A model generated the notes under the pieces. The model saw only the letters and a list, made by a program, of their open reading frames with translations, made no database searches and was not told where the DNA came from. This document shows positions 1 to 4,905 of a stretch of 7,331 nt of DNA, piece by piece. The first letter of the stretch is position 1, and every line of letters begins with the position of its first letter. The position numbers and the translations under genes were made by a program. This DNA comes from CAYFKJ01 sp964401845. GTDB taxonomy: Bacteria; Pseudomonadota; Alphaproteobacteria; UBA2966. The stretch lies in assembly GCA_964401845.1 (NCBI GenBank), contig CAYOAD010000195.1:1-7331 (forward strand). Direction: 5' to 3'.

Positions 1-923
1 ATGATGACCTTTTCGCCCATTTCGGCCCGGCCCTCCAGGGTGGCCGACGCCATGTGCGGCAGCAGCACGACGTTGTCGAGTTCCAAAAGCTTCGGGTTCA
101 CGGCGGGCTCGTGCTCGAAGACGTCGAGGCCGGCGCCGGCGATCTCGCTGCCGCGCAGCATCCGGGTCAGGGCGTTTTCGTCGATCACCTCGCCGCGCGC
201 CGTGTTGACGATGAAGGCCTGTGGCTGCAGCAGCTTGAGCCGCCGCGCCGACAGCAGGTGGTAGGTCGCCGGCGTGTGAGGGCAGTTCACCGAAATAATG
301 TCCATGCGGGCCAGCATCTGATCGAGGCTTTCCCAGTAGGTCGCCTCCAATTCCTGCTCGATTTCCTCATGCACGCGGTTGCGGTTGTGGTAGTGCACCG
401 AGACGCCGAAACCGCGGGCGCGGCGCGCTACGGCCTGGCCGATACGGCCCATGCCGATGATACCGAGGCGCTTGCCCCAGATGCGGTGCCCCAGCATCGA
501 GGTCGGCGACCAGCCGGACCATTCGGTCGACCGCATCAGGCGTTCGCCCTCGGCCAGGCGGCGCGGCACGCAAAGGATCAGCGCCATGGTCATGTCGGCG
601 GTGTCCTCGGTCAGCACGCCGGGCGTGTTGGTCACGGTAATGCCGCGTTCGCGCGCGCTGGCCAGGTCGATGTGATCGACGCCGGTGCCGAAGTTGGCGA
701 TCAGGCGAAGTTCCGGGTTGGCCTGGGCGAGAATGCGCGAATCGATGCGGTCCGTCACCGTCGGAACCAGGATATCGGCGCTCTTGACGGCCTCGATCAG
801 GGCGGCCTGATCCATTGGCTGGTCATCATGATTGAGGCGGGCGTCGAAGAGTTCCATCATCCGCGTTTCGATGGCTTCCGGCAGCTTGCGGGTGACGACG
901 ACGACGGGCTTTTGTTGAGTCAT
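1..923 (-). CDS. D-2-hydroxyacid dehydrogenase, probable glyoxylate/hydroxypyruvate reductase (D-glycerate dehydrogenase), C-terminus cut off
   Basis: NAD(P)H-dependent cytosolic oxidoreductase that probably interconverts glyoxylate/glycolate or hydroxypyruvate/D-glycerate. The frame is open for 307 codons from the ATG at 923 to the window edge; relatives run to about 320-330 residues, so roughly 15-20 residues are missing. The start follows GAGGAG at a 5-nt spacing. The N-terminus (MTQQKPVVVVTRKLPEAIE) matches the GyaR-like group. The nucleotide-binding motif GMGRIG lies near residues 155-160 within LGIIGMGRIGQAVA. The catalytic triad is visible: Arg in NTARGEVID (about 242), Glu in VFEHEP (about 270) and His in LPHMASAT (about 290). 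It is transcribed divergently from the SH3-protein gene. The family is certain; substrate choice within it is inferred, and phosphoglycerate dehydrogenase is less likely because a C-terminal ACT domain would not fit the size class. Confidence 0.9.
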   Translation of the reverse strand, partial: MTQQKPVVVVTRKLPEAIETRMMELFDARLNHDDQPMDQAALIEAVKSADILVPTVTDRIDSRILAQANPELRLIANFGTGVDHIDLASARERGITVTNTPGVLTEDTADMTMALILCVPRRLAEGERLMRSTEWSGWSPTSMLGHRIWGKRLGIIGMGRIGQAVARRARGFGVSVHYHNRNRVHEEIEQELEATYWESLDQMLARMDIISVNCPHTPATYHLLSARRLKLLQPQAFIVNTARGEVIDENALTRMLRGSEIAGAGLDVFEHEPAVNPKLLELDNVVLLPHMASATLEGRAEMGEKVI

Positions 924-947
924 GGAGGCTCCTCAGGGACGATGCGT

Positions 948-963
948 TGCGCCGGCGGGCGCA
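948..963. repeat. Short perfect hairpin in the divergent intergenic region
   Basis: TGCGCC (948-953), a four-base loop GGCG and GGCGCA (958-963) form a perfect 6-bp stem. It lies 25 bases before the dehydrogenase start codon, so it would be in that gene's 5' leader if transcription begins further upstream. No U-run follows on either strand, so it does not look like a terminator. In GC-rich DNA a stem this short may be chance. Confidence 0.3.
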
Positions 964-1002
964 CGCACTTGTCTAGAACATATTTCACTCATATGGAACC
1001 AT

Positions 1003-1030
1003 TTGATCGGGAGAGACGCTGCGAAATAAT
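1003..1030 (+). promoter_or_regulatory. Candidate sigma70-type promoter for the SH3-domain protein gene
   Basis: TTGATC at 1003-1008 (4 of 6 to TTGACA), a 16-bp spacer, then AATAAT at 1025-1030 (5 of 6 to TATAAT). Transcription would begin near 1037, giving a leader of about 44 nt before the ATG at 1081. This was found by eye; alternatives in the same 157-bp divergent region cannot be excluded, and no clear minus-strand promoter for the dehydrogenase was recognised. Confidence 0.4.
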
Positions 1031-1080
1031 GCCGCTAGGCGCGGCTTGGCATCGGGCTCGCGATTGACGTAAGTTAGGTC

Positions 1081-1569
1081 ATGCTTGAATTCCGACGGAC
1101 GGCGTATTTTTCCATCCTTTTCGTACTGTTGTTTTGCTGGGCCGCTCCGGTGACGGAGGCGGCGGGCAAATTGCCGCGCTTCGCCAGCCTGCGCGCCGAC
1201 AAGGTCAACGTGCGGGCCGGACCGGGCGTGCGCTATCCCATCAGCTGGATTTTCGTGCGCAAGGGCCTGCCGGTCGAAATCATCGCCGAGTTCGAATTAT
1301 GGCGCAAAGTGCGCGACATTGAGGGCACCGAGGGCTGGGTCCACAAAAGCCTGCTGTCGGGACACCGCTCCGCCATCGTTACCGGCAAGGTGCGCACCCT
1401 TTACCGCCGGCTCAACGGTACCGTGCCGGTGCTGCGCGCCGAGGCGGGCGTCCAAGGCGGCCTGCTGGCCTGCCGGGACAAATGGTGCCGCATGCGCATT
1501 TCCGGCACCGACGGCTGGCTGCGGCGGGGCCACATCTGGGGCGCCTACGACGCGGAAAATTTCGACTAA
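1081..1569 (+). CDS. Secreted protein with two bacterial SH3 domains
   Basis: A 162-residue exported protein. Residues 1-28 look like a signal peptide: basic N-end (EFRR), hydrophobic stretch at about 8-22, and probable cleavage in TEA-AGK near residue 28. The first SH3 module covers about 36-93, with the hallmark VNVRAGPGVRYP and closing GTEGWVHKSLLSG. A more divergent second module covers about 98-152, ending GTDGWLRRGHIWG. C131 and C136 (ACRDKWC) are the only cysteines in the mature protein and could form a disulfide in the periplasm. Such modules usually bind peptidoglycan or partner proteins, but no catalytic domain is present and the role is unknown. The start is the first ATG of the frame and keeps the whole signal peptide; the ribosome site is weak (AGG only 2 nt before ATG). 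Its stop is 11 bp from the stop of the convergent DUF3501 gene, with no terminator between. Confidence 0.88.
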   Translation: MLEFRRTAYFSILFVLLFCWAAPVTEAAGKLPRFASLRADKVNVRAGPGVRYPISWIFVRKGLPVEIIAEFELWRKVRDIEGTEGWVHKSLLSGHRSAIVTGKVRTLYRRLNGTVPVLRAEAGVQGGLLACRDKWCRMRISGTDGWLRRGHIWGAYDAENFD

Positions 1570-1580
1570 CAGTCTGAAAT

Positions 1581-2174
1581 TCAGGTGAAATCGGTGGCCA
1601 GGGAAAGCCGCATGGGCTCCGGCAGGACGGCCAAGTGGCGGTAGTTCTCATGGCCCACCGAAATCACGATTTCGGCCCCCGGGGCGCGGAATTTTTCCAC
1701 CTGTGCGTCGCTGAAATGGAAGAGCAGGAAGTGAACCGACGACGCCTTGCCGTCTTCCGAGGTGCGCTCCACGTCGTCGTCGGCCGTCGCCGCCACCGTC
1801 TCGCCGGCGAACTGCAGCGTCACCGTCTGGTCGATGTTGCCGAGGCCCGAGAGCACCCTGTCCCGGCGCGTCTCGTCGGCGATTTCGATCATGAAGGTGG
1901 CGGAAAGATTGCGCCCCTTCGGCACCATGGGGTTGTAGGCGGCAAGTTCATCGGCCAGTTGCTCGCGCCCGCCTTTTTCGATGCGCAGCATCTCCTGGAT
2001 CTGCAGCCACATGGTGTCCCAGTTTTCGAAATAGATCGTGGCGTCCGGACCAACCGCCAGGCGACGGTCCCGCTTGGCCGCGATCAGGGCCGCCCGGCGT
2101 TCCGCCCGGACCGCCTGGTAGGCCTCCGGGTCGAGAATATCCGCTTCTCCAATTTCCATTTTTTGAGCCGTCAT
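1581..2174 (-). CDS. DUF3501 family protein
   Basis: A 197-residue soluble protein with no signal peptide, membrane segment or cysteine. I recognise it as DUF3501 from the N-terminal DILDPEAYQAVRAERRAALI, the central ENWDTMWLQIQEMLRIEKG (residues 50-68), YNPMVPKG (80-87), SSVHFLLFHFS (145-155) and GHENYRHLAVLP (174-185). No biochemical function is assigned to the family as far as I know. The conserved His and Glu residues (H148, H153, H175, E176, H180) could bind a metal, but that is speculation. It is the last gene of the minus-strand unit: its ATG is 18 nt after the stop of the CCG-domain gene, with GGAAAG upstream, so the two are almost certainly cotranscribed and probably act together. 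A second in-frame ATG exists at codon 6; the first is preferred for its spacing to that purine-rich site. Confidence 0.85.
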   Translation of the reverse strand: MTAQKMEIGEADILDPEAYQAVRAERRAALIAAKRDRRLAVGPDATIYFENWDTMWLQIQEMLRIEKGGREQLADELAAYNPMVPKGRNLSATFMIEIADETRRDRVLSGLGNIDQTVTLQFAGETVAATADDDVERTSEDGKASSVHFLLFHFSDAQVEKFRAPGAEIVISVGHENYRHLAVLPEPMRLSLATDFT

Positions 2175-2192
2175 TTTTGCTTTCCGTCTTGT

Positions 2193-3533
2193 CTAGGCGT
2201 CGAAACCGTAGGCCTTGGCCAGCAGTTCAATGGGATGCGGCGCGTGTGCCGGCGGCGCCGCCCCGTCCAGCTTCTCCATCACCTGCAGCAGATGCTGTCC
2301 GGCCAGGGGGCATTCCGACGCCAGCGTCGTCTTGGCCGATTTCACCACCTGCCGCGCCGCCGGCGTGCCGACCTTCAGCGCGGTCTCGAAGTTTTCCTTC
2401 ATGATGCCCCAGGAGCCGCCGTGGCCCGAGCAGCGCTCGACGATCTGCAGATCGATGTCAGGGATCAGGCGCAGCATGTCGGCCGCCTTGGGTCCCATGT
2501 TCTGGGCCCGGGCGTGGCAGGCGAAATGCAGCGCAACGCTTGCGTCCAACGGCTTTAACCCGTCGGCCAGGCCTTCGTTGCGGGCGATGTCGACGACGTA
2601 TTCCGTGATGTCCATGGTGGCGCCGGCAAGCTTGGCGACCAGCGCATCGTCCGGCAGCAACAGGGGCCATTCGAATTTCAGCATGAGGGCGCAGCTCGGC
2701 GTCAGGGCGACGATCGTCCGGCCCGCGTCGATGTGGGCCTCGAAAGCCGCCGCGACCGCCCGCGCCTTGGCCGCCACGTCGGCCAGGTCGCCCTGCTCCA
2801 ACTGCGGCATGCCGCAGCAGCCGGGATAGTCGGCCACGACATCGACGCCGTTAAGCGCCAGCACGGCTTGCGCCGCCATCCCGATGGCCGGGTTGTTGTA
2901 GTTGACGAAGCAGGTGGCGTAGAGCACGGCCCGGCGGCCGGCACCGGAAGCCGCTTTTGCCGGGGGCGACGCCGCGGCCTGCTCGATGAACGTTTGGCTA
3001 TGAAATTCCGGCAAATCCGCGTTGCGGTGGATGCCGGCCACGGCCTCCATCGGCGCCCGCGTCAGAGCGTTGCCGCGCTTCGTCGTCCAGTTGGCCAGCG
3101 GCGCCACCATGCCGGCGAGCTTACCGTTGCGGTCTGTGGCGGTGATCTGGCGGGCGAAAAAGCCGACTTTGCCGGCGCGGTGCTCGGCGGCCCGGTAGCG
3201 CAGCATGAGGTGGGGGAAATCGAGATCGAATTCATGCGGCGGCACGTAGGGGCACTTCGTCATGAAGCACATGTCGCAGAGCGTGCAGGCATCGACGATC
3301 GGCTTGTAGTCGACCGGCGAGACGCTGTCGAGTTCACCGCTTTCCGATTCGTCAATGAGGTCGAAAAGCTTGGGGAAGCTGTCGCACAGGTTGAAGCAGC
3401 GCCGGCAGCCGTGGCAGATGTCGAAAACCCGCGTCAGCTCCGCCTCGATGTCCCCGACGTCATAATACTTTTCGTCCTGCCAGTTGATCGGCCGGCGTAT
3501 GGGAGCTTCCGTGCTGCCTTCTTTTGTCGTCAT
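2193..3533 (-). CDS. GlpC/HdrD-like iron-sulfur protein: ferredoxin domain plus two CCG (heterodisulfide reductase-type) domains
   Basis: A 446-residue soluble electron-transfer protein, probably cytosolic and possibly a donor to the adjacent rubrerythrin (inference from context). The N-terminal ferredoxin-like domain has two cysteine sets: C40-x2-C43-x2-C46-x3-C50, and C83-x2-C86-x2-C89-x4-C94-P. The second set has one extra residue before the last Cys. The first CCG domain has C208, the CCG motif at C239-C240 (PGCCGMPQLEQGD) and C281 (TPSCALMLK). In the second, C339 (HFACHARAQNMG), a changed motif CSGHGG (C368, H371) and C408 (SECPLAG) are present, so the second Cys of CCG is Ser. GlpC normally serves anaerobic glycerol-3-phosphate dehydrogenase, but no glpA/B is nearby. 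The ATG at 3533 is the only start codon in its open frame; AGGGG lies about 12 nt upstream, a long spacing. A 5-codon ORF (3544-3530) ends in an ATGA overlap with this start. Confidence 0.88.
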   Translation of the reverse strand: MTTKEGSTEAPIRRPINWQDEKYYDVGDIEAELTRVFDICHGCRRCFNLCDSFPKLFDLIDESESGELDSVSPVDYKPIVDACTLCDMCFMTKCPYVPPHEFDLDFPHLMLRYRAAEHRAGKVGFFARQITATDRNGKLAGMVAPLANWTTKRGNALTRAPMEAVAGIHRNADLPEFHSQTFIEQAAASPPAKAASGAGRRAVLYATCFVNYNNPAIGMAAQAVLALNGVDVVADYPGCCGMPQLEQGDLADVAAKARAVAAAFEAHIDAGRTIVALTPSCALMLKFEWPLLLPDDALVAKLAGATMDITEYVVDIARNEGLADGLKPLDASVALHFACHARAQNMGPKAADMLRLIPDIDLQIVERCSGHGGSWGIMKENFETALKVGTPAARQVVKSAKTTLASECPLAGQHLLQVMEKLDGAAPPAHAPHPIELLAKAYGFDA

Positions 3534-3600
3534 GTGGAAATCATGCCCCTGCTGTGAGCGAAACCCGAAACAGGTCCGGCGTCAAAATACCGCCCCGCCG

Positions 3601-3643
3601 AAAAATAGAAAGGGGAAGAAGCGCGAACGCATCTCCCCCTTTC
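3601..3643 (-). terminator. Rho-independent terminator after rubrerythrin, with UUCG loop
   Basis: In minus-strand RNA an outer stem pairs 3608-3615 with 3636-3643 (GAAAGGGG against CCCCUUUC). It continues through a G-U wobble and three more pairs, then after one mismatch an inner GCG/CGC stem closes a UUCG loop (3624-3627). UAUUUUU (3607-3601) follows at once. On the plus strand no U-run follows, so the direction is clear. It sits about 70 nt after the rubrerythrin stop and 67 nt before the CCG-domain start. It should end or reduce rubrerythrin transcripts, so the downstream pair is expressed by read-through or from an unrecognised promoter in the gap. Confidence 0.8.
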
Positions 3644-3710
3644 ATCAGACCCGATCCGCCTAGCCCCCCGGCCCGGCCGATCGGATTTGCCTCGTTATGC
3701 TTTCAGCGCT

Positions 3711-4130
3711 CTAGTCGTCGAGCGTATCCAGCGCTTTCTGGAAGCGCCCGGCATGCGATTTCTCGGCCTTCGCCAAGGTCTCAAACCACTCGGCGATTTC
3801 GTCAAAGCCCTCATCGCGGGCGGTGCGCGCCATGCCCGGATACATGTCGGTGTATTCGTGCGTTTCGCCGGCTACCGCGGCCGCCAGGTTGTCCGAGGTG
3901 CCGCCGATCGGCTTGCCCGTCGCGGGATCGCCGGTTTCTTCGAGGTATTCGAGATGGCCGTGAGCGTGGCCCGTCTCACCCTCGGCGGTTGAACGGAAGA
4001 CGGCGGCCACGTCGTTGTAGCCTTCGACATCGGCCTTTTGCGCGAAATAGAGATAGCGGCGGTTGGCCTGGCTTTCACCGGCAAACGCATCCTTCAGATT
4101 TTGTTCTGTCTTGGAGCCTGCAAGCGACAT
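3711..4130 (-). CDS. Rubrerythrin (diiron domain only, no rubredoxin domain)
   Basis: A 139-residue ferritin-like four-helix protein, a probable hydrogen peroxide reductase in the cytoplasm. All expected diiron ligands can be read: E19 (FAGESQANRRY), E52 and H55 (EGETGH), E89 and E92 (AGETHEY), E123 and H126 (AEKSH). The E89/E92 pair matches the extra glutamate typical of rubrerythrins that shift iron position on reduction. Classical rubrerythrins have about 190 residues and end in a rubredoxin domain with two CxxC motifs; here the protein stops after the fourth helix and has no cysteine at all. Electrons must therefore come from another protein, and the CCG-domain iron-sulfur protein encoded next is the obvious candidate. 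The start has AGGGAGA at about 6 nt. It is preceded by a strong promoter and an Irr box. Confidence 0.93.
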   Translation of the reverse strand: MSLAGSKTEQNLKDAFAGESQANRRYLYFAQKADVEGYNDVAAVFRSTAEGETGHAHGHLEYLEETGDPATGKPIGGTSDNLAAAVAGETHEYTDMYPGMARTARDEGFDEIAEWFETLAKAEKSHAGRFQKALDTLDD

Positions 4131-4234
4131 CGGGTTCTCCCTGGTTACTCGAACAAGTGATAATCAAACGAATACCGTCAACAACACGCGTGCGCTGAAA
4201 TATGCGTCCGCGGCGGCAAACTAGTCGTCCTACC

Positions 4235-4263
4235 TATATGCCCCGAGGCAAAGTGTAAGTCAA
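4235..4263 (-). promoter_or_regulatory. Candidate sigma70-type promoter of the rubrerythrin gene
   Basis: On the minus strand, TTGACT (4263-4258; 5 of 6 to TTGACA) is followed by CATATA (4240-4235) at 17 bp, or TATAGG (4238-4233) at 19 bp. The leader would be about 100 nt. The Irr box begins 3 bp upstream of the -35 element, which supports this as the real promoter. Confidence 0.5.
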
Positions 4264-4266
4264 TAA

Positions 4267-4283
4267 ATTAGAACGGTTCTAGA
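4267..4283. promoter_or_regulatory. Irr-binding ICE box upstream of rubrerythrin
   Basis: ATTAGAACGGTTCTAGA matches 12 of 14 fixed positions of the ICE (iron control element) consensus TTTAGAAnnnTTCTAAA. The core TTAGAAC-G-GTTCTAG is an inverted repeat with one mismatch. It lies 137 bp before the rubrerythrin start, 3 bp upstream of the candidate -35, and about 90 bp beyond the irr stop codon. Irr sites placed just upstream of -35 are usually associated with activation and overlapping sites with repression, so the sign of control here is open. Rubrerythrin-type genes are known members of Irr regulons. Confidence 0.75.
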
Positions 4284-4313
4284 AAGAATGCCGGCCGCCG
4301 GCGGGCCAACGAC

Positions 4314-4347
4314 GAGAGCCCTATCCAATAAATTGAATAGGGCTCTT
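4314..4347. terminator. Stem-loop after irr, possible terminator without U-run
   Basis: AGAGCCCTAT (4315-4324) and ATAGGGCTCT (4337-4346) form a perfect 10-bp stem, extended by a wobble at the base. Inside, after one mismatch, CAAT/ATTG can pair again. It lies about 26 nt past the irr stop codon and upstream of the rubrerythrin promoter, where irr transcripts should end. Neither strand has a real U-run after the stem, so it may be a weak or Rho-assisted terminator or a 3'-end stabilising structure. Confidence 0.5.
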
Positions 4348-4372
4348 CGATCAAATCGACCGATGTCGGCGT

Positions 4373-4810
4373 TTAATCTTTCTTGGGGCGCAGCCGGACG
4401 ACGACTTCGATACCGCTGATCTCACGGCCTTCAGGGGCCGTCGGCGTGCCGGACAGGACCAGGCCGGAATCCGGAATATCGCTCAGGACGCCGGTCTGTT
4501 CGTCAAAATAGTGGTGATGCTCGGTGGTGTTGGTGTCGAAATAGGCGCGTCCGGAATCGACCACAACCTCCCGCAACAGCCCGGATTTGGTGAACTGGTG
4601 AAGGGTGTTGTAAACGGTTGCCAAGGACACCCGGATGTTCGATTCGAGCACTTCGCCATGCAATGCCTCGGCGGTAACGTGGCGGTCACCGTTCTCGAAC
4701 AGCAGGCGGGCAAGCGCCAGACGTTGGCGCGTCGGGCGGAGGCCGGCGATCTTGAGACGGTCGATCACGCCGGTGAAGGGCCGGTTGGCCACGGAGGTCA
4801 TTTCGTTCAT
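4373..4810 (-). CDS. irr: Irr, iron response regulator of the Fur family
   Basis: A 145-residue DNA-binding regulator. In alphaproteobacteria Irr responds to heme/iron status instead of Fe(II) directly and binds ICE boxes. Diagnostic features: LRPTRQRLALARLLF (residues 24-38), the recognition helix region RVSLATVYNTLHQF (60-73), YFDTN, the HHH motif at 98-100, and a C-terminal end like other Irr proteins (ISGIEVVVRLRPKKD). It has no cysteine, so it lacks the structural CxxC zinc sites of Fur and PerR, and it lacks the GCPWHD heme regulatory motif of Bradyrhizobium Irr; heme sensing would rest on the HHH motif, as in Irr proteins without that motif. TAGGG lies 7-8 nt before the first ATG; ATG4 is a possible alternative. 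An ICE box lies beyond its 3' end before rubrerythrin, so the regulator sits next to a likely target. Confidence 0.92.
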   Translation of the reverse strand: MNEMTSVANRPFTGVIDRLKIAGLRPTRQRLALARLLFENGDRHVTAEALHGEVLESNIRVSLATVYNTLHQFTKSGLLREVVVDSGRAYFDTNTTEHHHYFDEQTGVLSDIPDSGLVLSGTPTAPEGREISGIEVVVRLRPKKD

Positions 4811-4881
4811 GATTTAACCCTATCAAAATAAGGATAAATTTAAAAGCATTACATCAAGGCGCTACATTACTAATTTGAACA

Positions 4882-4887
4882 ATTATA
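4882..4887 (-). promoter_or_regulatory. Candidate -10 element of the irr promoter
   Basis: A perfect TATAAT on the minus strand, about 72 nt upstream of the irr start codon. No good -35 is found at 17 bp (GGCGAT), which is common for promoters that depend on an activator or have an extended contact. The surrounding region is AT-rich, unlike its neighbours, so a chance match is possible. Confidence 0.35.
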
Positions 4888-4891
4888 GTAA

Positions 4892-4905
4892 TTGACCTTG
4901 GTCAA
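4892..4905. promoter_or_regulatory. FNR/FixK-type inverted repeat at the irr promoter
   Basis: TTGACCTTGGTCAA has the form TTGAC-N4-GTCAA; the whole symmetry is ATTGACC-TT-GGTCAAT (4891-4906). This fits the FNR/CRP-superfamily consensus TTGAy-N4-rTCAA used by FnrL and FixK in alphaproteobacteria. Its centre is about 88 bp upstream of the irr ATG and near -24 relative to a start predicted from the TATAAT at 4887-4882, which would suit repression. It overlaps the stop codon of the flavoprotein gene (4902-4904). No binding protein is encoded in the window. Confidence 0.5.

Noticed and set aside
973..992. TCTAGAAC in the divergent region as a second Irr box
   Set aside because: Only a half-site resembles the ICE consensus; the other half (ATATTTCAC) does not match.
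54..1067. Long plus-strand open frame of 337 codons
   Set aside because: It runs antisense to the clear dehydrogenase gene and shows no domain; it is a by-product of GC-rich codon use.
1574..1584. CTGAAATTCAG between the convergent SH3 and DUF3501 genes as a two-way terminator
   Set aside because: Five-base arms with a 1-nt centre cannot form a stable hairpin, and no U-run follows.
1635..2558. Plus-strand open frame of 307 codons across DUF3501 and the CCG-domain gene
   Set aside because: Antisense shadow rich in Arg, His and Gly, spanning two recognisable genes and their junction.
3530..3544. Five-codon upstream ORF (ATG to TGA) overlapping the start of the CCG-domain gene as ATGA
   Set aside because: A ribosome site of AGGGG only 1 nt from its ATG is too close to work; most likely chance, so it is mentioned only with the gene.
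2733..3557. Plus-strand open frame of 274 codons
   Set aside because: Antisense to the CCG-domain Fe-S protein, whose cysteine motifs are unmistakable.
3644..3710. GC-rich stretch with CCGATCGG palindrome after rubrerythrin
   Set aside because: An 8-base palindrome in GC-rich DNA is expected by chance; the real terminator lies just beyond it.
4811..4850. AT-rich stretch before irr as an ICE, Fur or RirA operator
   Set aside because: No inverted repeat matching TTTAGAA or a Fur-type 19-mer was found; it looks like plain AT-rich promoter DNA.
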